From DTKD01 sp964494345 (GTDB lineage: Bacteria; Armatimonadota; UBA5829), in contig CAZBSI010000004.1 of assembly GCA_964494345.1 (NCBI GenBank), positions 186,001 through 250,000 on the forward strand: DNA of 64,000 nucleotides, in the 5' to 3' direction. The notes under the pieces were generated by a model. The model saw only the letters and a list, made by a program, of their open reading frames with translations. It ran no database searches and was not told the DNA's origin. A program made the translations under genes and the position numbers. Below, in pieces: positions 42,570 to 51,610 of this stretch. Positions within the stretch are counted from its first letter, which is position 1, and each line of letters opens with the position of its first letter.

Positions 42570-43937
42570 GTGGCCAGGTTGCAGACAAAATACGTTTGTC
42601 AGTCGTGCGGATATGAGTCGCCTAAATGGGTTGGGCGGTGTCCGGACTGCAGCGAATGGGCGTCTCTGGTCGAAGAAGTCGTCACCGACACCAAACCCCG
42701 CAAAGGATCAGTAGTTTCCCCGTGTCAGAAGCCCGCGTCGATTATGGAGATCACTGTCGACGGCGCACAAAGGACCTCTAGCGGCATCGGCGAGTTCGAC
42801 CGTGTGCTGGGCGGTGGGGTTGTGGCGGGGTCGCTGGTGCTGGTGGGGGGAGACCCCGGCATCGGCAAATCGACCATTCTTATACAAGTGGCAAATCACC
42901 TCAGCGCAAGCTGCGGGTGCGTGCTGTATGTCTCCGGCGAGGAATCCGCAGAACAGATTAAACTCCGCAGCAACCGCATCGGCATCAGTTCCTCTAATAT
43001 AATGGTGATCTCAGAGACCGATATTAACGCGATTGAGCAGCATATCAGCAGCGTCAACGCGAAATGTGTCTTTATCGACTCTATTCAGACGATGTATGAC
43101 CCGGATCTGTCGTCGGCGGCTGGGACCGTCAGCCAGGTGAGAAGCTGCACGGGGTCGCTGGTGAGGATCGCAAAGAGCACGGGGGTGCCGGTCTTTATAG
43201 TCGGGCATGTGACCAAGGAAGGCTCGCTTGCAGGGCCGAGGGTACTGGAACACATGGTCGACACAGTGCTGTATTTTGAAGGGGATACGCACGGGGCGTA
43301 TAGAATACTTCGCGCTGTAAAAAACAGGTTCGGCTCGACTGATGAACTTGGTATCTTTGAGATGCGGGAAGAGGGGTTGGTGGAGATACTGAACCCTTCT
43401 GAGGCGCTGTTGAAGGAGCGGCCGGAGCACGGAATAGGTTCGGTGGTGACTGCGACTATCGAGGGCAGCAGGCCGCTGCTGGTCGAGGTGCAGGCTCTTG
43501 TGGCGCCGACTTATTTCCCCAGCCCGCGCAGGACGTGCACGGGGGTGGACTATAACCGGATGCTGATGATTCTTGCGGTGCTGGAGAAAAGAGTTGGGCT
43601 CGGGCTTGGCAACAAAGACGTATATGTAAATGTAGCCGGCGGGATAAGAATAGTGGAGCCTGCGGCGGATCTGGCGATAGCGCTGGCGGTGGCGTCGAGT
43701 TTGATGGATCGGGGTGTCGATTCCGACATGATCGCGCTTGGCGAAATCGGGCTGTCCGGCGAGGTGAGGTCGGTGACGCAGGTAGGCAAACGGCTCCGTG
43801 AGGCGGAGAGGCTGGGATTTTTGAAGGCTATTGTGACCTCGAAAGCCTCTGTTAGCGGGGAGTTTTCTAAAATATGCACGGCGCGTGCGGCGTCGGTTCG
43901 CGCGGCGATAGATGAGGCTTTTTCGCCGAAAGCGTAG
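42570..43937 (+). CDS. radA: DNA repair protein RadA (Sms)
   Basis: RadA is a RecA-like helicase that processes recombination branches. The 455-residue protein has a zinc finger with Cys10, 13, 24 and 27. Walker A is GGDPGIGKST (93-102), the RadA-specific KNRFG lies near 249, and the C-terminal Lon-like domain holds NVAGGIRIVEPAADLAIALA. GTG 42570 is the start: it begins exactly at the conserved ARLQTKYVCQSCGY and lies 6 nt after a -10 box, so translation is probably leaderless. It heads a plus-strand cluster with nadA, nadC, birA and apgM. Confidence 0.94.
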   Translation: MARLQTKYVCQSCGYESPKWVGRCPDCSEWASLVEEVVTDTKPRKGSVVSPCQKPASIMEITVDGAQRTSSGIGEFDRVLGGGVVAGSLVLVGGDPGIGKSTILIQVANHLSASCGCVLYVSGEESAEQIKLRSNRIGISSSNIMVISETDINAIEQHISSVNAKCVFIDSIQTMYDPDLSSAAGTVSQVRSCTGSLVRIAKSTGVPVFIVGHVTKEGSLAGPRVLEHMVDTVLYFEGDTHGAYRILRAVKNRFGSTDELGIFEMREEGLVEILNPSEALLKERPEHGIGSVVTATIEGSRPLLVEVQALVAPTYFPSPRRTCTGVDYNRMLMILAVLEKRVGLGLGNKDVYVNVAGGIRIVEPAADLAIALAVASSLMDRGVDSDMIALGEIGLSGEVRSVTQVGKRLREAERLGFLKAIVTSKASVSGEFSKICTARAASVRAAIDEAFSPKA

Positions 43938-43956
43938 TAATATAGCGGTAGAAATT

Positions 43957-44859
43957 ATGAGCACTGAATTGAAAGATCGAATAAACACACTAAAGGCCGA
44001 GCGTGGCGCGGTTATTTTGGCGCACAACTATCAACTGCCCGAGGTGCAGGACATCGCGGATTATGCGGGGGATTCGCTGGAACTGTCGCGCCTTGCGGCT
44101 TCTACTGATGCCAGTGTGATCGTCTTCTGCGGCGTGCACTTTATGGCGGAGACGGCGAAGATTCTATCGCCGGATAAGACCGTGCTGATTCCGGACCCCA
44201 CGGCGGGATGTCCGATGGCGGATATGATAAACGCGGCGGATCTTCGTGCGTTTAAGGCGAAGCATCCGGGCGTGCCGGTGGTGGCGTATGTGAACACTAC
44301 TGCTGAGGTGAAGGCGGAGAGCACGATATGCTGCACGTCGTCTAATGCGGTTCGGGTAGTGGAGTCGATTGATTCAGACGCGGTTTTGTTTGTGCCGGAT
44401 AAGTCGCTGGCGGCGTATGTGGCCAGTAAAGTCAATAAAAAGATTATCCCCTACTCCGGCTTTTGCCCGACACATCATCGTATTCTCGCGCAGGATGTGG
44501 TTAAGGCTAAGCGGGAGCACCCGGAGGCCGTGGTGGTCGCGCATCCGGAGTGCAGCCTGGATGTACTGGCGCTTGCCGATGGAATTGAGAGCACTTCGGG
44601 GATGCTGCGTTATGTGAAAGAGTGTGACGCGAAGGAGTATATCGTCTGCACGGAGCGCGGCTTGCTGCACCGGCTGAAGATGGATAATCCGGACAAGGCG
44701 TTCTATAACCCCAGCCCTCTGAATATATGTCCGAATATGAAGAAGATCACGCTGGAGAAGGTTATGTGGAGTCTGGAGGATATGAAGCACGAAATACAAC
44801 TTTCGGCGGAAACCATAAACAAAGCTAGACACGCCATCGAGGGGATGATCGCGATATGA
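43957..44859 (+). CDS. nadA: Quinolinate synthase A
   Basis: NadA condenses iminoaspartate with dihydroxyacetone phosphate to quinolinate using a [4Fe-4S] cluster. The 300-residue product starts MSTELKDRIN and has HNYQLPEVQDIADY. The cluster cysteines are FCGVHFMAE, SGFCPTHH and NICPNMKKIT. ATG 43957, 19 bp after radA, is chosen since family members begin there; the frame is open to 43912 inside radA. No aspartate oxidase (nadB) or aspartate dehydrogenase gene is seen in the window. nadC overlaps by 4 bp. Confidence 0.95.
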   Translation: MSTELKDRINTLKAERGAVILAHNYQLPEVQDIADYAGDSLELSRLAASTDASVIVFCGVHFMAETAKILSPDKTVLIPDPTAGCPMADMINAADLRAFKAKHPGVPVVAYVNTTAEVKAESTICCTSSNAVRVVESIDSDAVLFVPDKSLAAYVASKVNKKIIPYSGFCPTHHRILAQDVVKAKREHPEAVVVAHPECSLDVLALADGIESTSGMLRYVKECDAKEYIVCTERGLLHRLKMDNPDKAFYNPSPLNICPNMKKITLEKVMWSLEDMKHEIQLSAETINKARHAIEGMIAI

Positions 44860-45695
44860 TCGAATTAGATGCAGCTTATATCGATCAAATTGTCAGTAGA
44901 GCGCTGGACGAAGACATCGGAACCGGGGATATCACGACCCTGCTGACCATCGGGCCGGGGATAATGAGCGAGGCGCAGGTGGTCGCCAAGGCTGAATGTG
45001 TTGTCGCTGGGATGCAGGTCGCGGCTGCGGCTTTTGAGAAGATGGGTGCGGAAGTCGATTTTATGCCGCTTGTGAAGGATGGCGAACGGGCTGGCCTGGG
45101 TGATGTGATCGCGAGCGTATCCGGGCCGGCGAGAGCGTTGCTTATAGGAGAGCGGGTGGCCCTTAATTTTCTGCAGATGGCGTCGGGGGTTGCGACTCTG
45201 ACGAGGCGATATGTCGATCTGGTGTCGCATACTGAGGCTAGAATTATCGACACGCGGAAGACTGTTCCGGGGCTGCGCAGGTTGCAGAAATACGCGGTTG
45301 GAGTCGGCGGCGGGTTTAATCATCGGTTCAACCTTTCCGATGGAATCTTAGTCAAAGATAATCACATTGCTGCGGCAGGAAGCATTACTGCAGCCATTTT
45401 AGCCGTTAAAAAGAACGCTCCTCATACCCTGAAAATCGAGTGCGAGGTCACGACGTTGAACCAGCTTGATGAGGCAATGGCGGCGGGCGCAGATGCGGTG
45501 CTCCTAGATAATATGACCGTTGAGATGCTGGGCGAGGCAGTGCAACTTGCGGCTGGTCGCGTGATTACTGAGGCATCGGGCGGGGTCATTGAGCAGAGCG
45601 TGGCCGCTATAGCTGAAACCGGTGTAGATTTGATCTCCGTCGGCGCGCTTACGCATTCGGCGCCGGCTATTGATATTAGTTTGCAATTTAAATGA
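44856..45695 (+). CDS. nadC: Nicotinate-nucleotide pyrophosphorylase (carboxylating)
   Basis: NadC converts quinolinate and PRPP to nicotinate mononucleotide, the step after NadA. The 279-residue protein has EDIGTGDITT (19-28), LNFLQMASGVATLTRRYV, the phosphoribosyl site DTRKTVPGLRRLQKYAV, NHRFNLSDGILVKDNHI and the barrel end LDNMTVEML with EASGGV. Length is typical. It overlaps nadA (ATGA) and birA (ATGA), so translation is coupled along the cluster. Confidence 0.95.
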   Translation: MIELDAAYIDQIVSRALDEDIGTGDITTLLTIGPGIMSEAQVVAKAECVVAGMQVAAAAFEKMGAEVDFMPLVKDGERAGLGDVIASVSGPARALLIGERVALNFLQMASGVATLTRRYVDLVSHTEARIIDTRKTVPGLRRLQKYAVGVGGGFNHRFNLSDGILVKDNHIAAAGSITAAILAVKKNAPHTLKIECEVTTLNQLDEAMAAGADAVLLDNMTVEMLGEAVQLAAGRVITEASGGVIEQSVAAIAETGVDLISVGALTHSAPAIDISLQFK

Positions 45696-46396
45696 TACAG
45701 CCGGTTATTCATCGATTCGACGAAGTAGGCTCCACAAACGATATCGCCGCAGAGCTTGCCAGGGAAGGCGCTCCTGAGGGGACGGTTGTTACGGCGTTGC
45801 TGCAGGCGAAGGGCCGGGGCAGGCGCGGCAGGCAATGGCATGCGCTGCCGGGTGAGAGCGCGCTGGTGTCCGTTGTGCTGCGCCCTGCCCTGCCTCTGAA
45901 TCAGTTTCATCAGCTTGCCTTTGCGGCGGCGGTCGCAGTGGGAGAATGTCTTGAAGATTGCGGCGTGCGGCCGGAGTTGAAGTGGCCGAACGATGTGCTG
46001 GTGGATGATAAAAAGATTTGCGGGATACTTGTGGAGACTGCTGGGAACGCGGCGGTTGTTGGAATCGGCATAAACGTCAAGCAGACGGATTTCCCACTTG
46101 GACTGGATGCGCAGGCTACATCGATAGCGCTTTGCGGTGGAAGTTGTCTGGATGTCGATGAGATTACGGATATGCTCTTGCGGCATCTTTTCTCGGTTTA
46201 CAGCCAGCCGTTCGAGGAGATTTTGGGGCGGTGGCGTAAGTATATGTGGGGCATCGGACGCTGGGTTAAGATCGTCACTGAAGGCGAGACGGTGTCTGGC
46301 AAGATATCGGGTGTGGACAACGATGGCGCGCTGCTGTTAGATAATGGACAGCGCAGAATCGTGTCCGCTGAGATTATAAATGTTCTGAGAATATGA
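45692..46396 (+). CDS. birA: Biotin-[acetyl-CoA-carboxylase] ligase
   Basis: BirA attaches biotin to carboxylase carrier proteins through biotinyl-AMP. The 234-residue protein has the STND start motif (EVGSTNDIAAE), the adenylate-binding GRGRRGRQW (41-49) and KWPNDVLVDDKKICGIL, then the C-terminal SH3-like cap with SGVDNDGALLLDNG. The N-terminal DNA-binding domain of E. coli BirA is absent, so it is a ligase without repressor function. Confidence 0.93.
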   Translation: MIQPVIHRFDEVGSTNDIAAELAREGAPEGTVVTALLQAKGRGRRGRQWHALPGESALVSVVLRPALPLNQFHQLAFAAAVAVGECLEDCGVRPELKWPNDVLVDDKKICGILVETAGNAAVVGIGINVKQTDFPLGLDAQATSIALCGGSCLDVDEITDMLLRHLFSVYSQPFEEILGRWRKYMWGIGRWVKIVTEGETVSGKISGVDNDGALLLDNGQRRIVSAEIINVLRI

Positions 46397-46417
46397 TTTT
46401 AGTTTGGAGGATATTTG

Positions 46418-47650
46418 ATGGCTAAGGCATTGCTTTTGATATGCGATGGATTGGGCGATAGGCCGATTGCTGAATTGGGGGGCAAGACGCCTCTTGAGGT
46501 GGCAGAGAAGCCGAACCTGGACAGACTGGCGACCGAGGGCGAGTGCGGGATTATGGACCCGATCGCTCCGGGGGTGCGCGCCGGCAGCGATACTTCGCAT
46601 TTGGCTATTCTGGGTTACGATCCTTACACCTATTATACCGGCAGAGGGCCTTTCGAGGCTGCCGGAATCGGGATGGACGTGCGTGAAGGCGACATCGCGT
46701 TTCGATGCAACTTTACTACCGTAGATGAGAATATGACAGTAGTTGACCGGCGGGCGGGAAGGATATCCAGCGGTACCGATCAGCTAGCTGCTGCTCTGAA
46801 CGGTATGGTCATTGATGGCGTAGAGGTGATATTCAAGGAATCTGTGGCGCATAGATGTGCGCTGATTCTGCGAGCGAAGGGGCTGGGCGCGGAAATCACC
46901 GACACCGACCCGCATCACGAGAACGCCAAAGTGCTTGAGTGTAAGCCGATTGATCCGAACGATGCAGCAAGCGAGAAGACGGCCAGGGTGGTCAATGAGT
47001 TCGTTCGGAAGTCTTATGAGATTCTAAAAGAGCATCCGGTCAACGTTGAGCGAGTAGCCAATGGCCTGCATCCTGCCAATATCGTGCTGCCTCGTGGCGC
47101 CGGAATCGGGCCGAATATGCGCAGTTTTAAGGATGAATATTCCCTTGACGCGACCTGCGTGGCGGAGACCGGGCTGATTAATGGCGTTGCGAGATATATT
47201 GGGATGAAGATTGTGGAAGTGCCGGGGGCTACGGGCGGCACGGATTCTAATCTCGTCAATATGGCGAAGGCTATTGTCGAGGAGTTTAAGAATGCCGATT
47301 TCATTCTGTGCAACGTGAAGGGCGCAGATGTTGGCGGACACGATGGCGCTCCTGATGTTAAGTTGCAGATGATTGCAAAGCTCGATGAGATGATGGGCTA
47401 TCTGCTGGAGAATCTGCCGAAGGAGACGTTTATCGTGCTCACGGCGGATCACTCGACGCCATGCGCCGTTATGGATCACTCCGGCGACCCGGTGCCGATT
47501 GTGTTCTGGGGAGACGGTGTTCGCACGGACTCGTGCAAGCGCTTCGATGAGCGGTCGGTGACCAGCGGGGGCGTAAATCGCATCCGAGGTATTGATGTGA
47601 TGAAGATTACCACGCAGTTGATGAATACGGCGGAGAAGTTTGGGGCTTAG
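46418..47650 (+). CDS. apgM: 2,3-bisphosphoglycerate-independent phosphoglycerate mutase, archaeal type
   Basis: ApgM interconverts 3- and 2-phosphoglycerate and belongs to the alkaline phosphatase superfamily. The 410-residue protein starts MAKALLLICDGLGDRP with metal-binding Asp. It carries APGVRAGSDTSHLAILGYDP with the phospho-accepting Ser/Thr, TGRGPFEAAGIG, and the late metal sites VGGHDGAPDVKLQ and LTADHSTPC. ATG 46418 is chosen since GGAGG lies 7 nt upstream. This type is widespread in archaea and patchy in bacteria. It ends the radA-nad-birA cluster; a repeat cluster follows. Confidence 0.92.
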   Translation: MAKALLLICDGLGDRPIAELGGKTPLEVAEKPNLDRLATEGECGIMDPIAPGVRAGSDTSHLAILGYDPYTYYTGRGPFEAAGIGMDVREGDIAFRCNFTTVDENMTVVDRRAGRISSGTDQLAAALNGMVIDGVEVIFKESVAHRCALILRAKGLGAEITDTDPHHENAKVLECKPIDPNDAASEKTARVVNEFVRKSYEILKEHPVNVERVANGLHPANIVLPRGAGIGPNMRSFKDEYSLDATCVAETGLINGVARYIGMKIVEVPGATGGTDSNLVNMAKAIVEEFKNADFILCNVKGADVGGHDGAPDVKLQMIAKLDEMMGYLLENLPKETFIVLTADHSTPCAVMDHSGDPVPIVFWGDGVRTDSCKRFDERSVTSGGVNRIRGIDVMKITTQLMNTAEKFGA

Positions 47651-47662
47651 AAGAAGGGATAA

Positions 47663-47978
47663 ACGCGAAAGAGCGAAAAGGGCGAAAGCCGGAAACAGAC
47701 AATATATTTTTGCTTAGGCGATGTAGTGGCCGGGCCTCTGTCCCGGCCAGACTACGTCATTCCGCGCGTAGTCGCGGAATCCACGGCGAAACACAGACGA
47801 AACGAGATCCTGCGACTTCGCGCAGGATGACTATAAGCCGATAACCGTCAACTGACAACTGTAAACTCGAAAAAGCAGATTTCTCACTGCGTTCGAAATG
47901 ACAAAGAGGGGCTTGTTCGAAATGACAAAGTGGGGCTTGTTCGAAATGACAAAAATGGAGCTTGTTCGATAGGACAAA
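47663..47978 (+). repeat. Mosaic of five repeat families upstream of rhamnulokinase
   Basis: No gene is visible in this gap. In order: family B (AACGCGAAAGAGCGAAAAGG), family P (47728-47748), a CATTCCGCGCGTAGTCGCGG palindrome (about 47758), family C (about 47811-47831), a short family D stretch, and family A (about 47871). A tandem array of about three 25-bp units containing TTGTTCGAAATGACAAA follows, running up to the rhaB ribosome site. Confidence 0.88.
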
Positions 47979-47990
47979 ATGGGGCTGGAG

Positions 47991-49472
47991 ATGGCAACTG
48001 ATTCAAAATTTCTTGCGTTTGACTTTGGGGCGGAGAGCGGAAGGGCGCTGCTTTGCTCGATTAAAGACGGAAAGATCGAATTAAACGAGATTCACCGATT
48101 TACCCATAGCCCGGTGAAGACCCTCGGGCATTTGCATTGGAATGTTTTAGAGCAGTTCGCAAATATTAAACATGGTCTTAAACTGGCTCTGCAGGAAGCG
48201 GGCGGTTGTGTCGATGGTATTGGCATTGATACCTGGGGAGTGGATTTCGGCCTTATCGGTGAGGATGGTGAACTGCTGGCAGTTCCATCTCATTATAGGG
48301 ATACTCGAACCGATGGGATGATGGAAGAGGTTTTCAAAATTGTCCCGCGCGAGGAAGTATTTGAGCGTACAGGCATCCAATTTCTTCAGTTCAACACCCT
48401 GTATCAACTCTTCTCTATGGTGAAAAGCAACTCGACCGCTCTAAAACACGCGACCAAGATGCTGATGATGCCGGATTTGTTTAATTATTGGCTGACAGGG
48501 GAGCAGGTGGGTGAGTTCTCCATAGCTACTACATCTCAGTGCTATGACCCGCGAAAAGGAGATTGGGCGCGGGGGATGCTGGAGAAATTGGGAATACAGA
48601 CCGGTATGCTGCCGAAGATCGTGCAGCCGGGGACAGTAATAGGGACATTGCATGATAGCCTGGTTTCGGAGATCGGCATAGGCGCAGGGGTGAAAGTGAT
48701 CGCACCGGCAGGTCACGATACAGGTAGCGCAGTGGCGGCTGTTCCAGCTACCGGGCAGGGACATGTGTATATCAGTTCCGGCACATGGTCACTAATGGGC
48801 GTAGAAATCGATGAGCCGATGATTAATGAGCAGTCGCTGGCTATGAGCTTCACAAACGAGGGCGGAGTCGGCGGAAAATACAGGTTCCTGAAGAATATAA
48901 TGGGGCTGTGGCTCGTGCAGGAGTGTCGGCGAACCTGGGCTGCCGCGGGCGAGGAGATATCCTATTCCGATTTGACCAAAATGGCAGAAGAATCCGAAGG
49001 GTTTGCATCCATAATCGACCCTGACGCAAACGTCTTTCTCACCCCAGGGGATATGCCGCAGCGCATCCGCGATTTCTGTGCCTCCACAGGTCAGCGCGCG
49101 CCTGAGACAAAGGGCGAAGTCGTGAGATGCGCGCTCGATAGCCTGGCTTTGCGATATCGTTACACGGTGGAGTGCCTTGATGAAATGTTCGGAATCCGCC
49201 ACGATCCCATACATATTGTGGGCGGCGGCACACAGAATAAACTGCTCTGTCAACTCGCGGCGGATGCTACGGGCAGGACAGTGATTGCAGGACCGGTGGA
49301 GGCTACTGCGATAGGAAACGTCCTGGCACAGGCGATGGGCACCGGCGCGGTAGGATCGCTTCATGAGGCGCGAAGGATAGTTATCGACTCCTGTGAACTT
49401 GAGAGATACGAGCCGAGGGGCAGTGAGGTCATCGAGAAGGCATATCGCGTGTTTATGGATGTTGCGGGCTAG
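47991..49472 (+). CDS. rhaB: Rhamnulokinase
   Basis: RhaB phosphorylates L-rhamnulose at C1 in L-rhamnose breakdown. The 493-residue FGGY-family kinase has the phosphate-1 motif FLAFDFGAESGRALL and the RhaB-typical DTWGVDFGLIGEDG. The SHYRDTRTDGMMEE segment with FNTLYQLFSM marks the sugar site, and APAGHDTGSAVAAVP and HIVGGGTQNKLLCQ form the nucleotide side. ATG 47991 is preferred with GGGG at 6-9 nt upstream; ATG 47979 in frame is possible. No rhamnose isomerase or aldolase is nearby. The leader is made of the tandem GAAATGACAAA repeat. Confidence 0.9.
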   Translation: MATDSKFLAFDFGAESGRALLCSIKDGKIELNEIHRFTHSPVKTLGHLHWNVLEQFANIKHGLKLALQEAGGCVDGIGIDTWGVDFGLIGEDGELLAVPSHYRDTRTDGMMEEVFKIVPREEVFERTGIQFLQFNTLYQLFSMVKSNSTALKHATKMLMMPDLFNYWLTGEQVGEFSIATTSQCYDPRKGDWARGMLEKLGIQTGMLPKIVQPGTVIGTLHDSLVSEIGIGAGVKVIAPAGHDTGSAVAAVPATGQGHVYISSGTWSLMGVEIDEPMINEQSLAMSFTNEGGVGGKYRFLKNIMGLWLVQECRRTWAAAGEEISYSDLTKMAEESEGFASIIDPDANVFLTPGDMPQRIRDFCASTGQRAPETKGEVVRCALDSLALRYRYTVECLDEMFGIRHDPIHIVGGGTQNKLLCQLAADATGRTVIAGPVEATAIGNVLAQAMGTGAVGSLHEARRIVIDSCELERYEPRGSEVIEKAYRVFMDVAG

Positions 49473-49480
49473 GCGAAGGG

Positions 49481-49615
49481 AAGGGAAAAACGCGAAAGGG
49501 CGAAAAGAGCGAAAATCAGAAATATTGTCAATGTAACTTGTCCTCGGACTTCGGATGGCTGACTTCGGACATCGGAAAAAGCAGATTTCTCGCTTCGCTC
49601 GAAATGACGTAAGGA
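49481..49615 (+). repeat. Composite B-A repeat module, copy 3
   Basis: Family B (AAACGCGAAAGGGCGAAAAG) is followed by a middle part with CGGACTTCGGATGGCTGACT and then family A (AAAAAGCAGATTTCTCGCTT, CGCTCGAAATGAC). The order and orientation match 31097, but the middle part is more diverged. The remainder of the 49473-49847 gap holds the sigma-B-like promoter described below. Confidence 0.85.
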
Positions 49616-49715
49616 AGTGGCTGGGCGTTTGACTTGGCCACACATGTTATGCAATAATTACCTCAACTAATCAACACATTTATCATTTTACTGTTTTATC
49701 ACATCCCCTTAGACT

Positions 49716-49742
49716 GTTTCCTTCCGTGGCAGATATGGGTAT
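49716..49742 (+). promoter_or_regulatory. Candidate sigma-B-type promoter of the KGG stress gene
   Basis: GTTTCC (49716-49721), a 15-nt spacer and GGGTAT (49737-49742) closely resemble the Bacillus sigma-B pattern GTTTAA, 12-15 nt, GGGTAT. The leader to ATG 49848 would be about 100 nt. Confidence 0.5.
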
Positions 49743-49847
49743 TCATGTAGCGGGTACGCATGTATCTGCGATATATCTGGAATAGTATGGCGTCAGATCA
49801 GCTAAATGATTGACGCTGAGCAACATTCTTTGGGAGGGGGTGTGCTC

Positions 49848-50183
49848 ATGGCGGACGAGAAACCCGGACCTCAGCCGGGGTCTGAAGGAGCACGACGTAT
49901 ATCGGAGGCCCATAAAGGACCTCGTGAACATGACCGCGAAGGAGGATTCGCCGCCAATCCAGAGTTGGCTAAGGAAGCCGGGCGAAAAGGCGGCGAGGCC
50001 GTGAAGCGCAAATACGGCCCTCAATTCTATCGAGAGATCGGCAGGAAGGGCGGGGAGACCGTAAAGCAGGAACGTGGATCGGAGTTCTACGCTGAAATCG
50101 GTCGACGTGGCGGCGAAATGCGCAGCCTCAGAATGAAAGAGAGGATGGCAAGGGAGAAAGAAAAAGAAAAAGAGAAACAATGA
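49848..50183 (+). CDS. KGG-repeat general stress protein
   Basis: The 111-residue hydrophilic protein has three successive units of about 20 residues, each containing an AGRKGGE, IGRKGGE or IGRRGGE core: NPELAKEAGRKGGEAVKRK, GPQFYREIGRKGGETVKQ and GSEFYAEIGRRGGEMRSL. This is the KGG motif of GsiB-like and ConJ-like desiccation and starvation proteins. The tail is Lys/Glu rich (EKEKEKEKQ). ATG 49848 is chosen because GGGAGGGGG lies 7 nt upstream. A sigma-B-like promoter lies upstream. Confidence 0.82.
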   Translation: MADEKPGPQPGSEGARRISEAHKGPREHDREGGFAANPELAKEAGRKGGEAVKRKYGPQFYREIGRKGGETVKQERGSEFYAEIGRRGGEMRSLRMKERMAREKEKEKEKQ

Positions 50184-50211
50184 GAATAAGCCACTACCTC
50201 TTTCGAACTCA

Positions 50212-50259
50212 CAATGGAGAAGCAGCGGACTAGACCGCAAGCGCTTCTCCATTGTTTTT
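50212..50259 (+). terminator. Terminator of the KGG gene overlapping the MFS gene end
   Basis: A 12-bp stem CAATGGAGAAGC/GCTTCTCCATTG encloses a second small stem and is followed by TTTTTG. The right arm lies inside the last codons of the minus-strand MFS gene, whose stop is at 50230-50232. Confidence 0.88.
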
Positions 50260-51459
50260 GCCTATCGGCTTATATCGCCTATAGCCGAACATCAATACCC
50301 CAACGCTGACCATCGTGGCAACTGCACAGATTATGAAAATAGCTTGAGCGCTGAGCAGGTTTTTCTCGACCAGCCAGCCAGCGCTCAGAGGGCCGATGAT
50401 CCCTCTTATGCCTATCAGCGTCAAGAAAATCGCCTGGTATTGAGAAAGCCGCTCCCTTGGCGCGAAATATATGACTCCCATAAAATACGCAAGGTCGTTG
50501 CCCGCCCCCACGAAGCCTAAAAGCACCTTCGCCGGCAGAAGAACCCACCAACTTGATGCTGCCAAATAGATTACCGGGATCAGCGCCCAAAAGACGCACT
50601 GGACCGCCACTATTTTCTCAGGTCTTCTCCTGTCCAGCCTGGTGCCCCAGTAGAAATAGCCTAACATGCTGAATATCGAAACCACAAATGTGTAGACACT
50701 CTGCCGAACCGTGCCGACGTGAAGAATGTCGACCTCATGCAACGCAAACACAGGGGCGACAAAATAGGTTGCGAACCCATATAAGAAAATGCCGCCGCAA
50801 AACCAGAGATAACCCTTATCCTTAAACAGCACAGTCACCGAATCCCAAAGGAACGGAAACAGCCGCACACCCTCCTCTTTTGCCGGTGCGCTCATCCTGA
50901 TCTTTTTGAAAATTATCGCCGAAACAACTCCGAAAATCGCGGCGACGGGGAAGACATATCGATAGCTGACATATTTGAGCAGCACCCCTGCAATAAGGGC
51001 AAAGACTATACTGCAAATGCTTGTCAATACCCGAACAAAGCCCATAATCTTACCCCGGTCGTTGTCGGGGTAGATTTCTTTCATTATGTCCGTATAAGGC
51101 GGGATAGCCGCTCCGGCAATCAGCCAATACAGGATATAAATGCCGACCAAAAGTTTGGATGTGGTGGCGAAAATGGCCAAAAAGAACAGAGACCGGGAGA
51201 TCACCCACGCGTAATATGCGTAGGGCATCTTGGCTTTCCCCAAAGTAACGTTGGCCCAGGGCAGTGACAGCAGATAGCCCGCCGCCGGCGCCATAGTCAA
51301 CAAACCGACCTCCATCGGACTTGCGTTGAGGGTCTGACGTGCTATAACGATAATGAACGGCAATGTAAGGCCGCCCATAACAGCCGACAACATTCCCGCC
51401 ATTGCGTCTTTATTGTAAGCGTCGCGAGCGATCGGGGGCACTCGATTAGAGAAAAACAT
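50230..51459 (-). CDS. Major facilitator superfamily transporter
   Basis: The 409-residue protein has about 12 hydrophobic segments. The second half has a cytoplasmic YWGTRLDRRRPEKIVA loop, resembling the MFS motif between helices 8 and 9. Helix 4-5 reads PYTDIMKEIYPDNDRGKIMGFVRVL, where DNDRGK resembles the conserved charged loop. The substrate is unknown. GGGGGTAGAG precedes the ATG. Its 3' end overlaps the terminator of the convergent KGG gene. Confidence 0.82.
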   Translation of the reverse strand: MFFSNRVPPIARDAYNKDAMAGMLSAVMGGLTLPFIIVIARQTLNASPMEVGLLTMAPAAGYLLSLPWANVTLGKAKMPYAYYAWVISRSLFFLAIFATTSKLLVGIYILYWLIAGAAIPPYTDIMKEIYPDNDRGKIMGFVRVLTSICSIVFALIAGVLLKYVSYRYVFPVAAIFGVVSAIIFKKIRMSAPAKEEGVRLFPFLWDSVTVLFKDKGYLWFCGGIFLYGFATYFVAPVFALHEVDILHVGTVRQSVYTFVVSIFSMLGYFYWGTRLDRRRPEKIVAVQCVFWALIPVIYLAASSWWVLLPAKVLLGFVGAGNDLAYFMGVIYFAPRERLSQYQAIFLTLIGIRGIIGPLSAGWLVEKNLLSAQAIFIICAVATMVSVGVLMFGYRRYKPIGKNNGEALAV

Positions 51460-51610
51460 CTCTACCCCCGATTAACTGCGATATTCGTAAAATGAATGAC
51501 GTTCACCGATCTAACCCAAATCAGCCTGCGCAGGCGATATGACGGATGACGCACAGCAGGCCCGCCCTCTTATGCGAACGAGCCTGCAGTATTGTGATCC
51601 ATTCTCTATT

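Noticed and set aside
43011..44027. A 338-codon minus-strand frame
   Set aside because: It lies antisense to radA and nadA, both unambiguous.
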